Below are positions 1 to 9,595 of a DNA stretch of 64,000 nt, piece by piece. Position 1 is the stretch's first letter; each line of letters starts with the position of its first letter. Where the stretch lies: contig OX359250.1 of NCBI GenBank assembly GCA_947179485.1, positions 22,384,887 to 22,448,886 of the forward strand. The letters are read 5' to 3'. This DNA comes from Allacma fusca (taxonomy: Eukaryota > Arthropoda > Collembola > Symphypleona > Sminthuridae). The notes beneath the pieces are model-generated. The model saw only the letters and a program-made list of their open reading frames with translations, was not told where the DNA came from and made no database searches. A program made the position numbers and the translations under genes.

Positions 1-104
1 CATTAACTACTACACTCATGATTTTTTTCCCCATTGTAAAATCAAAATTTCGGATTTAAAAAAAAATCACATGCACAATTTTGAAACTATGCAATTTTTT
101 TGAG

Positions 105-209
105 TGCCGGCAGACGCAAATATGCACTTTTTAAACAGTCTAAACTCAAGGGAAGCATAAATACTACATTTTAAAATTTGGAAAAAGTGCATATTTGCAT
201 CTGCCGGCA
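105..209. mobile_element. Foldback/MITE-like inverted repeat
   Basis: Two 28-base arms (105-132 and 182-209) are inverted copies differing at one base; each begins TGCCGGCAGA or TGCCGGCAGATGC on its own strand. A 49-base spacer separates them. Weaker symmetry continues outward: a TTTCGGATTT motif lies on both sides, and ends resembling ACTACA..ATGA occur near positions 8 and 257. The whole block of about 250 bases may therefore be one short MITE. No convincing target duplication was found. The superfamily is not assigned. Confidence 0.6.
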
Positions 210-297
210 GTCAAATCGGAGGAAATCCGAAACGGGTAACTTTCATTAATTGTAGTGTGTCTTGTTTCACTATACTAAAATTTTTATTAACATTATT

Positions 298-624
298 TTA
301 AATCTCATTCCATTTTTTTAATTTCAACTTGAGATTTAATCCCGATACCTCGAATAAATGACAATATTCAGCTTCATTGGTCAGACATTGGTAAAAATAA
401 AATGTTGTGTAATTAATTTCATAACAAGCGGTTGGATTATACCATAAACTGGCGTGCTCGCACGAAAGTTTAAAAGCCCCAGTGGAGGTAAAACGGGAAT
501 TATCCAAATGTAGTACCAAAACGTGTATTGCTCTCGACAACGATGTGACCAAAGAAATCGCTTTAAGTTCACAAGAATCAGTGTTGGTCAAATCATTCTC
601 AAACAAAGCCAGAACCGAGTTCAT
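298..624 (-). CDS. Possible exon of a small cysteine-containing protein
   Basis: An open frame of 108 codons runs from an ATG at 624 to a stop at 298. Composition is protein-like, with five cysteines spaced around CEHASLWYNPTACYEINY and a later EYCHLFEV. This loosely recalls PAN/apple-type modules, which have paired cysteines around an aromatic strand. No splice partner, promoter or polyadenylation signal could be tied to it, and the C-terminal LKLKLKK is low complexity. It could be one exon of a gene whose other exons were displaced by repeats, a pseudogene fragment, or chance. Identity is not known. Confidence 0.25.
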   Translation of the reverse strand: MNSVLALFENDLTNTDSCELKAISLVTSLSRAIHVLVLHLDNSRFTSTGAFKLSCEHASLWYNPTACYEINYTTFYFYQCLTNEAEYCHLFEVSGLNLKLKLKKWNEI

Positions 625-699
625 CAAAACAAATTAGACATGATTATCATGTGTATAAAATATCACTGCAATCCCCGAATTGGAAAAAAAATGTTTTAG

Positions 700-744
700 A
701 TGACGACGAAAATTATTATAGTTTTACTTTTCATGAGTCCGAAG
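700..744 (+). CDS. Possible signal-peptide first exon
   Basis: ATG at 700 opens a 15-codon stretch (MTTKIIIVLLFMSPK) that ends exactly at a good donor, GTGAGT (745-750). A lysine followed by an isoleucine/valine/leucine core is what a secreted arthropod protein's first coding exon usually looks like. No downstream exon could be identified before the repeat-filled sequence starts at about 930, so this is only a candidate. Confidence 0.2.
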
Positions 745-942
745 GTGAGTTGATGTTGAGGATATTGTTGAATTAGATTAATAATACAGAGGGGAAGAAA
801 CGATGTAGGAATACTAACAGTTTACAAATTGCTATGCTTTAGATTAATTCATTCTGTGAAATGTATATTTTTTAATGAAGTTTGACATTTAAAAAAACTT
901 TAAACAAGAGCGGTAAATAATGATTATTTACAAAATAATCGA

Positions 943-1045
943 AAATGCCCAAAATGCCAGGCATTTTGAAAGTTGGGCATTTTCCGCATTTTTGGCATTT
1001 TCAAGCGGGCGGGCATAAAACCGAGGGCATCTTCATTTGGCCAAC
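943..1045. repeat. GGGCATTTT motif cluster, possible hAT-type arm
   Basis: About eight copies of GGCATTTT/AAAATGCC and GGGCAT occur in 100 bases, in both orientations. On the minus strand the cluster ends CAGAGTTGGCCAA (right boundary about 1047), which looks like a hAT-type terminus. A related cluster lies at 14521-14676. No left end or target duplication was found. The 72-codon ORF over it (945-1163) is explained by the repeat. Confidence 0.45.
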
Positions 1046-1394
1046 TCTGGTAATAGCCCAAAAATATTTGGCCTCAATATTACCCACACTATTTGAATTG
1101 TATGTATGTACATTATATGTACATATTCCAAAAAATGCTTCATTATGGGAATGGCTCTTTTGAAAAAAAGAGACTCTTGAATATATACTGAAGATGTATT
1201 TTCAAGATTAAACTCGCGTAAATCTAAATTTACTCTTAAATCTACGCTTACCTGAGAGAAGATTAAGCCTCGATTAATTTTGATACATACATACCTGATT
1301 TTAGATTCAAGAGATTTATGTCTGAATTTAGTCTCAGGCCTGAATTTAGAAACAAGCTTTAAAAATTTGGATTCAAGCCTAATCCTTTATTATT

Positions 1395-1675
1395 AAAGAG
1401 CACTTTCTGTCCGTTTATTTAAAGTTTCGCATTTTCATAGTTCAATGGCATCACACAACGCCAAAAAGGTGGCTTGCAAAGCACTCCTTATTATTAACGA
1501 GCACTACCTGTCCGTTTATTTAAAGCACTACTCTTAATATAATTTTACACGATTGGGGCGTACAACAAGTCTCTACGACAGGGCTTGAATCGTGAACTAT
1601 TTGGCTTTTAATTTCTATAATCACACTATCACCTCTTCAAGTAATCGTCCCTTTGAAGCACAGGTCTTTTACTAG
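1395..1675 (+). mobile_element. Non-autonomous Helitron-like element, 3' end
   Basis: The last 65 bases match the minus strand of 12921-12988, where a good hairpin precedes CTAG. Here the hairpin is degraded (CCCTTTGAAGCACAGG), followed by TTTTACTAG and a T, the expected A|T context of a Helitron 3' terminus (CTRR). Upstream bases 1395-1610 match the reverse strand of about 14940-15150 over roughly 200 bases. An internal duplication of GAGCAC..CTGTCCGTTTATTTAAAG occurs twice about 100 bases apart in both copies. No 5' TC end was located. Confidence 0.5.
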
Positions 1676-1689
1676 TTTAAGTTTAAGCC

Positions 1690-1913
1690 CGAAATTATTT
1701 AAGCGTAAATTTAGATTCAAGTTTCATTTTAGATTGGAGCCTTAATTTAGATTCTAGTCTCAATTTCGATTCAAGCCTAAATGAAGAGTAAACCTTAATT
1801 TTTATAGAAGCCGGCATTTGGATTCAAGCTTGAATTCAGTTTTAAGCCTGATTTTGTATTCAAGCCTAAATGTAGAGTAAGGCTTAATTTGGATAGAAAC
1901 CTTCGTTTAGATT
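1690..1913 (+). repeat. Degenerate flank of the 18-bp satellite
   Basis: Decayed copies of the neighbouring satellite unit, recognisable as GATTCAAGCCTGAATTTA-like steps, run from about 1690 into the clean array. Looser versions reach back to about 1260. They look like older, diverged edges of the same tandem array. Confidence 0.6.
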
Positions 1914-2235
1914 CAAGCCTGAATTCCTATTCGAGCCTGAATTCCCATTCGAGCCTGAATTCCTATTCGAGCCTGAATTCCCATTCGAGCCTGAATTCCT
2001 ATTCGAGCCTGAATTCCCATTCGAGCCTGAATTCCTATTCGAGCCTGAATTCCCATTCGAGCCTGAATTCCTATTCGAGCCTGAATTCCCATTCGAGCCT
2101 GAATTCCTATTCGAGCCTGAATTCCCATTCGAGCCTGAATTCCCATTCGAGACTGAATTCCCATTCGAGCCTGAATTCCCATTCGAGCCTGAATTCCCAT
2201 TCGAGCCTGAATTCCCATTCGAGCCTGAATTCCTC
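1914..2235 (+). repeat. 18-bp satellite array with 36-bp higher-order period
   Basis: About eighteen tandem copies of an 18-bp unit, GCCTGAATTCCTATTCGA. In the first two thirds, units ending CTATTCGA and CCATTCGA alternate strictly, giving a 36-bp higher-order repeat. In the last third nearly all units carry CCATTCGA. Every unit contains an EcoRI-type GAATTC. Because 18 is divisible by three and the unit has no stop in some frames, long ORFs appear on both strands (1889-2251 plus, 1913-2218 minus). These are artefacts. Confidence 0.95.
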
Positions 2236-2520
2236 AGCCCTGAAGGGCTGAATCCCTCCTGATTTTGGATTCAAGCCTGAAATTGTATAATATATTTTTG
2301 TTTCCAGTCTGATTGTACATAAAGCCTCAGTTTGGATTCATGTCTGCATCTTGATTCCAGTCTGAATGTACATAAAGTCTGAATTTTGATACAAACCCGA
2401 TTTCAGTTACAAGCCGTAATTTAGATTCTGATTTTAGATTCAGGAAAGATTTTAGATTTGAGCCTGAGTTGAAACCATTATTTAATTATAGGCCTAATTT
2501 CAGATTCAATCCTAGACCAG
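2236..2520 (+). repeat. Degenerate satellite flank, downstream side
   Basis: Diverged units of the type TTTTGGATTCAAGCCTGA continue after the clean array to about 2520. The BEL/Pao element then begins at 2708. The intervening 190 bases show nothing recognisable. Confidence 0.5.
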
Positions 2521-2702
2521 TTCCGTCGAAATTTTTTCTAGGCATTACTTATTATTGAGAATAATGATTATGTTCTATAATCTCTTTATTCCTCTGAATA
2601 ATAATCAATTGATCTGTTTAAGTCTTATTGATCTGTCAAAAGTCGCGGTTCTTATAACATTTTAAGTAGTCCAAGTTTACATCAAAATGAATTTAGCATC
2701 TA

Positions 2703-2707
2703 AATAA
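2703..2707. repeat. Target-site duplication of the BEL/Pao element (left)
   Basis: AATAA lies immediately outside the left LTR and is repeated at 8691-8695 immediately outside the right LTR. A 5-bp duplication is usual for BEL/Pao integrases. Confidence 0.85.
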
Positions 2708-3149
2708 TGTATAGCCCGGTGGTGGTAAGGGCAGTAGAACCGTAATAGATAATAGTTCGTGGAAATGTCGAAATCAAATATGAGTATGTGCTGAGCAATA
2801 ATGATAAAAATGATGGCTGGGGAAACTGAGACGTGTGATAAATTGACAAATTAAAGTTTATTTTTCAATACTAATTCTGGCTTGCTTTCAGGTGTACTTC
2901 TGGAGAGAGACTGGTTTCTTATTCGAGTCATAAAAATACATGAGTAATATTAGTACAAAGAACTTGAGCGGTTTTTACGTCAATGCGAGGGTACATCATA
3001 GCAGGGAATCTGTCCAGAACTTAAGATAAGATAAAATAAGGGTCATCGCTCGGTCACTTGTTAATAAGCTAAGATTAAATATACCTGAACTTTTCTGGAA
3101 TATTTTCCACTGACTTGTTCTAAATAATATATAAATGTGTAGAGAAACA
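2708..3149 (-). repeat. BEL/Pao LTR (3' LTR in element orientation)
   Basis: 442 bases, bounded TG...CA, nearly identical to 8249-8690. Only two substitutions were seen, near 3080 and 3131. Just inside it, on the element's coding strand, the purine-rich GGTGGGCGGAA (3150-3160) is the likely polypurine tract. Near-identity implies a recent insertion. Confidence 0.95.
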
Positions 3150-3301
3150 TTCCGCCCACCAAAATATAATGCCAAATATGTTTTAAAAATACAAGATGAT
3201 TACATAATGAGGAAAAACTAAACTGTAAAACGAGGAACACAAAATGCATTCTTTGTCACATAGAAACTTTAGTAGTAACTTGGCTACTGGAATCTCCTTG
3301 T

Positions 3302-5410
3302 TCAATCTTCGCTCTCAGGTCTGGTTGGGATGAGAACCAACTTTGTAATGGGCCGCTTGTAGGAACCCTCTGAAGTTTTGACTGTTACTGTCCTTATAAC
3401 ATTGTCCTCAGTCGGATTCGGGTGAACTGCTGTCACTCGTGCCATCTTCCACTTCTGGGGAGGTAAATTCTCTTCACGTAGCACCACCAGGTCGCCAATT
3501 TTGATGCTGTCCTTTATGACCTTCCACTTGGTCCGTCGCTGCAACTGTTGAAGGTACTCTTCGTGCCACCTTTGCCAAAACCGTTGTTTAAGCTGAGTTT
3601 GACGCTGCCAGCGGGAAAGCGTGTTGACCTTCAGATGAGTCAAGTCATATTCCGGGATTGCTTTTAGAGACGATCCAATGAGGAAATGACCAGGGGTCAG
3701 AACCTCCAGATCTTCCGGATCGTTGGTTACTGGGCATAAAGGTCTCGAATTGAGACACGCTTCGATCTCCTTCAATAGTGTGTCGAACTCCTCTAAGTTC
3801 AACGGTGTGAGACCAACTACCCGCTGCAGGTGGTACTTCGTCGATTTGACCGCAGCTTCCCACAGGCCACCCATGTGTGGGGCTGCTGGAGGATTGAGGA
3901 CCCACTCAACACCGTCGTTGGCAAGAGATCGGATAATTTCACTCTGGACCTTTTCGGTTTGTACAAACCCCATGAACTCCGTCAACTCTCGTTTGGCTCC
4001 AATGAAGTTAGAGCCGTTGTCGCTTTGAATTACCTTAGGGAGACCTCGCCTAGACACGAATCGCTTCAAAGCTGCCAAAAAGGATTCCGTTGACAGAGTT
4101 GTCACTAGCTCCAAATGGATGTCCTTTGTACAGAAGCACACAAAAACGGCAATATATGCCTTGTGTGTCCTGGGGTTTCTACCGATGGAGTCACGGATGA
4201 CCACAGGGCCGGCAAAATCTACACCTGTGTGTGTAAATGGCCTTGATAGTGTCACTCGAGGAGAAGGTAGATCTGCCATGAGTTGCTGTGGAGTTACTGC
4301 ACTCTGTACGACACAACGCTTGCAGTTCCTGATTATGGCTCTCACCAGGCTTCGTCCGCGGACTATCCAGAACTGTCTTCGTATCTGGGCCAGGGTTAGG
4401 CCTATCCCTCCATGATGTTGACTCACATGACACCAACGAGTAATCAGGATGGTTAAATGACATCTTGGAAGTAATATGGGGTGCTTACAGTCGTAGTTGA
4501 CCTCAGAATTACGGATTCTTCCGCCCACCCTGACCAGGTCGTGGCTATCCAGGAATGGGTTGAGTGAAAGTAGCATGGACTTTTTACTCAAAGGAATCTT
4601 CCGACGTATGGCTGATTTCTCTTTCCCTAAGAAAGTTTCCTGCAATGCCCACACGAGTCTATTGGATGCATGGTTTAGTTCTATTGGGGTTAAATGGGGA
4701 TTGCTGAAGGTTTCTTGTTTTGTGTAGAATCTCCACAGTCGAATCAACCAGCTCGTATGTCGTAGCAATTTCGTCCACTCTGAGTACTGCTCAATTCGCT
4801 GCTGAATGGATGGAAACTTGATCAAGTCCGTTAGCATAACGGTTGTTCTCGGGGTTGGTTCTGTTGCTAGAGAATGTGGTGGAAATGCTGTGGCAGGGGT
4901 GTAGACGTCTCCTGAGGGTACCTCAAAATGAGGCTCCACAGCGTCGGGAAATGATTTTGTAGTAATTGATGTGGGCATGGGATTGATCTCGGGTCTGAGT
5001 AGATACTTGGGTCCATTGAACCATATGGGACTGGAGGAAAGCTCGTTTGCTGACACTCCTCTTGAGGGAAGATCAGCAGGGTTAACAGCTCCAGGAATGT
5101 GGAACCAATTCTCAGGACCAATTTTGCGTTGGATTTTGGCCACGCGATTTCGCTCAAAAGTTTTCAAACGGTGAGGTTCTCCTTTTATCCATCCGAGTAC
5201 TATGGTTGAATCTGTCCAACCTCGAACGAACTCTATTGGAATGGGAAGGGACTGGCTGACCGTTTCTAATAATGTTGCTGCTGTCACTGCGCCGCAGAGT
5301 TCCAACCGTGGAAGTGAAAGACACTTGAGTGGGGCAACTCTTGCTTTACTTGCAACCAGTCGAACTTGCACTCCATGGGACGACATTGACCGGAGGTACA
5401 CAGCTGCTCC
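3302..5410 (-). pseudogene. BEL/Pao pol, RNase H remainder, integrase and C-terminal domain
   Basis: About 700 codons remain open after the internal TAG at 5411-5413. In order, this part has the rest of RNase H (roughly residues 1-120), an H2C2 zinc domain (HHGGIGLT ... CKRC, about 325-365), an integrase core, and a C-terminal DUF5641-like region (RWHEEYLQQLQRRTKW, about 590-690). The integrase acidic triad can be seen in place: Asp in GVDFAGPV, Asp in QSDNGSNF and Glu in GGLWEAAVK. Integrase inserts reverse-transcribed DNA into the host genome. The frame matches the RT part, so only the TAG separates the two. No methionine start of its own exists, and this part would be translated only by readthrough. 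Confidence 0.9.
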
Positions 5411-6930
5411 CTATGCTTTCTCGGATGCGTCAGAGTAAACGTGGAGTTGGTAGGAATGGGAATCATCCATGGAAATTCTTCGTGGTATCCGTACTTTTTC
5501 GATCGATTGCATGTCAGCCTGATAATTTGACCACTCATCAAGAATCGACTTTGGTGGTATGGAATCCCAACCTGTATTGCATTTCCATAAAGCTTGAATA
5601 ATTATTTTTGCTCTAATTGTAATCGGAGATAAATAGCCTAGAGGATCAAACACCCTTGCTACTTCTGACAAAATTGCTCGTTTGGTCCATTTGGAAGTGA
5701 TAGGCTTCTGGACTGAAAATCGAAACTCGTCACAGCTGGGGTTCCATATGAGACCAAGTGCCTTGGTAGTGTCCTCATTGTCCAGACAAAGTGGAAGTTT
5801 TGTCTCACGTAGCTCTGCGGGAAGAGAAGAAAGAACTGATGGCTCGGATGATGACCACTTTCTTAACTGAAATTGTCCCTTGCTCATGAGATCCAGTAAT
5901 TCCTGTTGTAGCTGCAGGGCACCTGCAACGCTGTCGGCCCCGGTGAGGCAATCATCGAAATAGAAGTCTCTACGAAGAACTTTTGCAGCTAAAGGATACT
6001 CATCCATGTGGTCCTCCGCCAGCTCATGCAATGTCCGTATTGCTTGGAATGGGGCTGATGATGTCCCAAATGTTACTTTTCGTAGACGGTACTCTCGAAT
6101 TTTCTCCGTTGACTGATTTCTCCAGAGCAGCCGTTGGTAGTTGTAGTCAGAAGGATGTATCCAAATGTGTAGATACATTTGCTTCACATCTGCCGTTAAT
6201 GGGACCTTCCAATAACGCCATCGAATGAGGATCGATACAAGGTTGTCTTGGATTACCGGACCCACCAAGAGGTTTTGGTTCAAAGACTGACCTGTTGTAG
6301 TTCGGGCACTGGCGTCAAAGACAATTCTGACCTTTGTAGTGGTACTGCTTTCCTTGACCACAGCATGATGTGGTAGGTAGTACGCGGCTTGATCAGGGAC
6401 GTTGAGCTCCTGGGCTGGTACCAACTCCATGTGACCTGCTGTTATGAGCGCCGCCATGGCTTTGTGGTATTCTTGTTTTAAAGAGGAATTTCGGGAAAGT
6501 CGGGCTTCTGTGTTGTGGAATCGCCGGAGGGCTTGAAATTTGGAGTTACCCAGTGGGACTGCATTTGATTTGAAAGGCGATCGTACTTGGTACGATCCAT
6601 CAGCGAGTCTTGTTGTAGTTGCGGTGTAGAGGGATTCACATTCTTGTTCTTGAGTTGTGAAAACGTTTTCTGTGGTGTGGTAGTCTTCAATCTCCCAAAA
6701 CCTTTGGAGGTCAACTTCCAACGTCGAGACGGTCAAGTTGAAACAATTAGTCTTGGGTTTCAAAACTGCCGTCACTCCGCCTGCAACAAGCCAACCGAAT
6801 GCTGACTCTTGCGCTACGGGATGGGATGGTCCTCCTTTGATTAGTCCGGACTGGATATGCTTGTAGTAAATGTCAGTGGCAAGGAGTAAATCCACTTTTC
6901 GGGGAATGTAGAATTGGGGATCTGCTAATC
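5411..6930 (-). pseudogene. BEL/Pao pol, reverse transcriptase part
   Basis: Open from just after the gag stop (about 6925) to a TAG at 5411-5413. It starts in the tail of the protease region (ADPQFYIP, then DLLLATDIYY) and continues through a full RT with KVRIVFDASA, VTFGTSSAPF and the catalytic FYFDDCLTG box, then the Peptidase_A17-type connection and the first RNase H strand (YSDASEKA). The polymerase motif is YFDD rather than the commoner YVDD. The core aspartic protease with its DTG/DSG active site is missing: only about ten codons separate the second CCHC knuckle from the conserved DLL(L)ATDIY block, where relatives have some two hundred. The TAG ends the frame within RNase H. Confidence 0.9.
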
Positions 6931-7500
6931 CTTATGTTTGGCCTTACACTCTTTACATACTCCTGGGGATGGACAATTTCTCCAAAAGTGTCCAGTCTTG
7001 AGGCAATTGGTACACAATTTAGCTTTCTCCACGAATTTCTTTCTTTCCGAATCTGGGGTCTCTCTTAATTTGGGGCATTTAAAATTGTAATGATCTGACT
7101 TACAGAATGAGCAGACTTGCCTGGTTGTTGTGTACGGTTTTGAAAACTGCTGCTGGCTATCTGACTTCCGGAAATCGTTTTTGGCTTCGCTTGTGGAATG
7201 CTGAACGAGTGGTACTTCCTCTTGTGACGACGCCAAGTCAACGATTTCTTTCTCCAGAAATGAAACCACTGTGGTCCAGGACGGTAGTTCCTTGTCAGTG
7301 AGTTTCTGGTGAAAGCGAAGTCGTGCAGTAGGGTCTAACTTTCTCATAACGATGGGAATAATTAGCACGTTAATTTGGTCAGTTGGTTGACCCAACAAAT
7401 GAATAGCCTTCATGGTGTTATCTGTTGTGCTTAATAAATCTTGGATTTGAAATGAATTACGAACCTTAACCTCTGGTTGATCTACGATGTAACTTGTACA
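6925..7500 (-). pseudogene. BEL/Pao gag, C-terminal part with two CCHC zinc knuckles
   Basis: Continuation of gag in a different frame from its N-terminal part. It carries two zinc knuckles, CSFCKSDHYNFKCP and CTNCLKTGHFWRNCP, which in family members bind genomic RNA. It ends at a stop right after a third cysteine pair (CKECKAKHKD), which is normally the lead-in to the protease. The frame break lies around 7470-7500, just after the motif KRELLY. A single small insertion or deletion would explain it. Confidence 0.85.
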
Positions 7501-8155
7501 GCAGTTCACGCTTGTGCTCGTATTTTGTCTCTAAGGTTGTCCAGGCGGGTGCGTAATTCCCGTCGTCGATTGGTACCGACTGGAGGATGCTAGCTGCTTG
7601 ACCTTCAAGGGATGCTAGGAGGTACTGGAGTTTTTCGGCTCCCGATAAATCAGTCCTCATATGCACTGCTTTCTTGAAACGGTCCCGAAAGTGGAGCCAG
7701 TCTTCGTAATTTCCGTTGAACTTAGGAAGCTTTAGCTCTGGTAACTTTACCTTTTGAATTGGCAGGGCAGGGTTCACAGAAGGGCTGTTGGCTTGGGCTG
7801 AAGCTTGAGCATTGGCTTGGTTGATAATGTCTGCTTCCCGTAATTTTCTCGTTTCCTCCTTTTCTTTGATGGTAATTCTGCGTAGACAGTCAATCAAAAC
7901 TTCGTCCATTTCATCAAATACGTCCTGGTACTTGTATTGGTCATCCATTTGAGCTTGAATATCTGCGTCCGCTGACAAAGTTGCAAGAATGTTTTGATGG
8001 TTCGCTTCCATCTTAGTCCAGATTTCAGTTATTTTTGCTTTATAATGGTCGTACCTGAATCTGTCGATTGCGTTAGGGTCGTAGGTGTCAAACCTATTCT
8101 TGAATTTGGTTAAGCTGCCTTTGAGCCCGGCCCGTTCTGCTTTTAAAGTTGACAT
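7466..8155 (-). pseudogene. BEL/Pao gag, N-terminal part
   Basis: The best start is the ATG at 8155 (MSTLKAERAGLKGSLTKF); the frame is open upstream to 8209 without another ATG. The protein has a charged helical N-terminus, a Q/A/N-rich linker and then the DUF1759 capsid-like region (LPKFNGNYEDWLHFRDRF ... EKLQYLLASLEGQA), which is typical of BEL/Pao Gag. It runs into a stop at 7466 after a frameshift, while the homologous continuation is found in the next frame. Confidence 0.9.
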
Positions 8156-8236
8156 TGCTGTTGTCGTGTCTTCGAGTCTCTCTCTCACAGGTAATTTCAG
8201 AAAACCCACAAACTATTCACTGGTTAAATCACAAAA

Positions 8237-8248
8237 CTCGAAGGACCA
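8237..8248 (-). other. Primer-binding site of the BEL/Pao element
   Basis: On the element's coding strand the sequence right after the 5' LTR is TGGTCCTTCGAG. It starts with the TGG expected from pairing to a tRNA CCA end. The primer would be a tRNA ending CTCGAAGGACCA; which tRNA this is in the host cannot be said from the window. Confidence 0.75.
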
Positions 8249-8690
8249 TGTATAGCCCGGTGGTGGTAAGGGCAGTAGAACCGTAATAGATAATAGTTCG
8301 TGGAAATGTCGAAATCAAATATGAGTATGTGCTGAGCAATAATGATAAAAATGATGGCTGGGGAAACTGAGACGTGTGATAAATTGACAAATTAAAGTTT
8401 ATTTTTCAATACTAATTCTGGCTTGCTTTCAGGTGTACTTCTGGAGAGAGACTGGTTTCTTATTCGAGTCATAAAAATACATGAGTAATATTAGTACAAA
8501 GAACTTGAGCGGTTTTTACGTCAATGCGAGGGTACATCATAGCAGGGAATCTGTCCAGAACTTAAGATAAGATAAAATAAGGGTCATCGCTCGGTCACTT
8601 GTTAATAAGCTAAGATTAAAAATACCTGAACTTTTCTGGAATATTTTCCACTGACTTGTTCTAAATAATATGTAAATGTGTAGAGAAACA
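8249..8690 (-). repeat. BEL/Pao LTR (5' LTR in element orientation)
   Basis: 442-bp TG...CA repeat, about 99.5% identical by eye to 2708-3149. It holds the promoter of the element in its coding orientation. It is followed at 8691-8695 by the AATAA target duplication. Confidence 0.95.
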
Positions 8691-8695
8691 AATAA

Positions 8696-9595
8696 CAAGA
8701 TGAAGTTATTTTGTGTTACAAATCTTATAGTACTTAAATTTATAGACTTGAGCTGGTCTTGGGTCTTGAGTCAGTCTTCAGTCCCGAGAGTTTTATTACC
8801 GTCATAAAACTGTCAATCTGCGGTGTCAGCGAAGTCCAATGGGTTGCATCCTCGGTCAAGTTTCCTCTCTCTTGAAACTCTTGCTTGAAGTGTGTTATCC
8901 CTTACTTAGCATTTTCAGTTCCTCTTTTTACTTCATGACATTCACACATGATAAATACTTTATACATGACAAAATCATTCATGATACAAATCATTCTTAC
9001 AAGTCCATTTCCTTAATTCCTAAATGATTTACCAATAATTTCAACAATATCCACACTTGGCTGAGTTCTTATTTGGTTGAAATCAGTGGGATAGTTTTGG
9101 AGAAAAAATTCTTGAAATTTCTAAATTTCAATTACATCACGGTTATTTCAAGCACTACTGGACCGATTTCAATGAAATTTTTCACCTACATACTACATAC
9201 CAAGGACTCCAGTAATGAGCTGCAAATGTACGATGAGTGCGAGTTTAAATGAAGTACAAAATACAGTAAACAGTAGTTGTAATGTTGGCGTTTATTTATT
9301 ATTTTTACACGTGTGTTAAGGGTTCAGTGTGAGGGGAATTTGCGAACAAATTTTGTTGTGTGGAATTTCTACGATGATTGCATACATAAACACGGAATCA
9401 TGTGTTTATGATGTGAATATATGGTTTTGCTGAAATCAATTTCGACAGTCTGACCTCTACTATAACATACAGCAATTAGTGAATGAATGATTTATTGTGT
9501 TTTTAAGACATTGTCTACAACACAGGTAGATATAACATAGGTTTCGTTTTACATTAAAGGAAGTTAATTATCACGGCACCTCGTAGTGCCTTCAT
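8696..9595. other. No gene seen; old repeat-like sequence
   Basis: No coding potential above background. The stretch around 9150-9240 (CTGGACCGATTTCAATGAAA) resembles wording common in old arthropod transposons, but no termini were found. Confidence 0.4.

Larger units (their letters stand above)
2708..8690 (-). mobile_element. BEL/Pao LTR retrotransposon, full-length but defective
   Basis: Complete 5,983-bp element with 442-bp LTRs, 5-bp target duplication, primer-binding site and polypurine tract. Domain order on the minus strand is Gag (DUF1759-type, two CCHC knuckles), pol with reverse transcriptase, RNase H, H2C2 zinc domain and integrase, then a DUF5641-like C-terminus. This is the BEL/Pao order. 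Three lesions are visible: a frameshift in gag (about 7470-7500), loss of most of the protease between gag and RT (junction about 6920-6930), and a TAG at 5411-5413 inside RNase H. Two LTR differences in 442 bases mean the copy is young, so it was probably moved by proteins from an intact relative. Confidence 0.95.

Noticed and set aside
943-1045. Complete hAT-like element around the GGGCATTTT cluster
   Set aside because: Only one CAG-type end is visible and no 8-bp duplication was found, so it is listed only as a repeat cluster.
1914-2235. CRISPR-like array
   Set aside because: Units are contiguous 18-mers with no unique spacers, and the genome is eukaryotic.
1889-2251. 120-codon SSLNSYSSLNSH-repeat ORF (+) and the 101-codon ORF on the opposite strand
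   Set aside because: Both arise because an 18-bp satellite with no stop is in frame with itself; there is no start context, splice site or conserved flank.
3645-5601. Several 60-100 codon ORFs on both strands within the BEL/Pao pol
   Set aside because: They are shadow frames of the recognised integrase and RT coding sequence.
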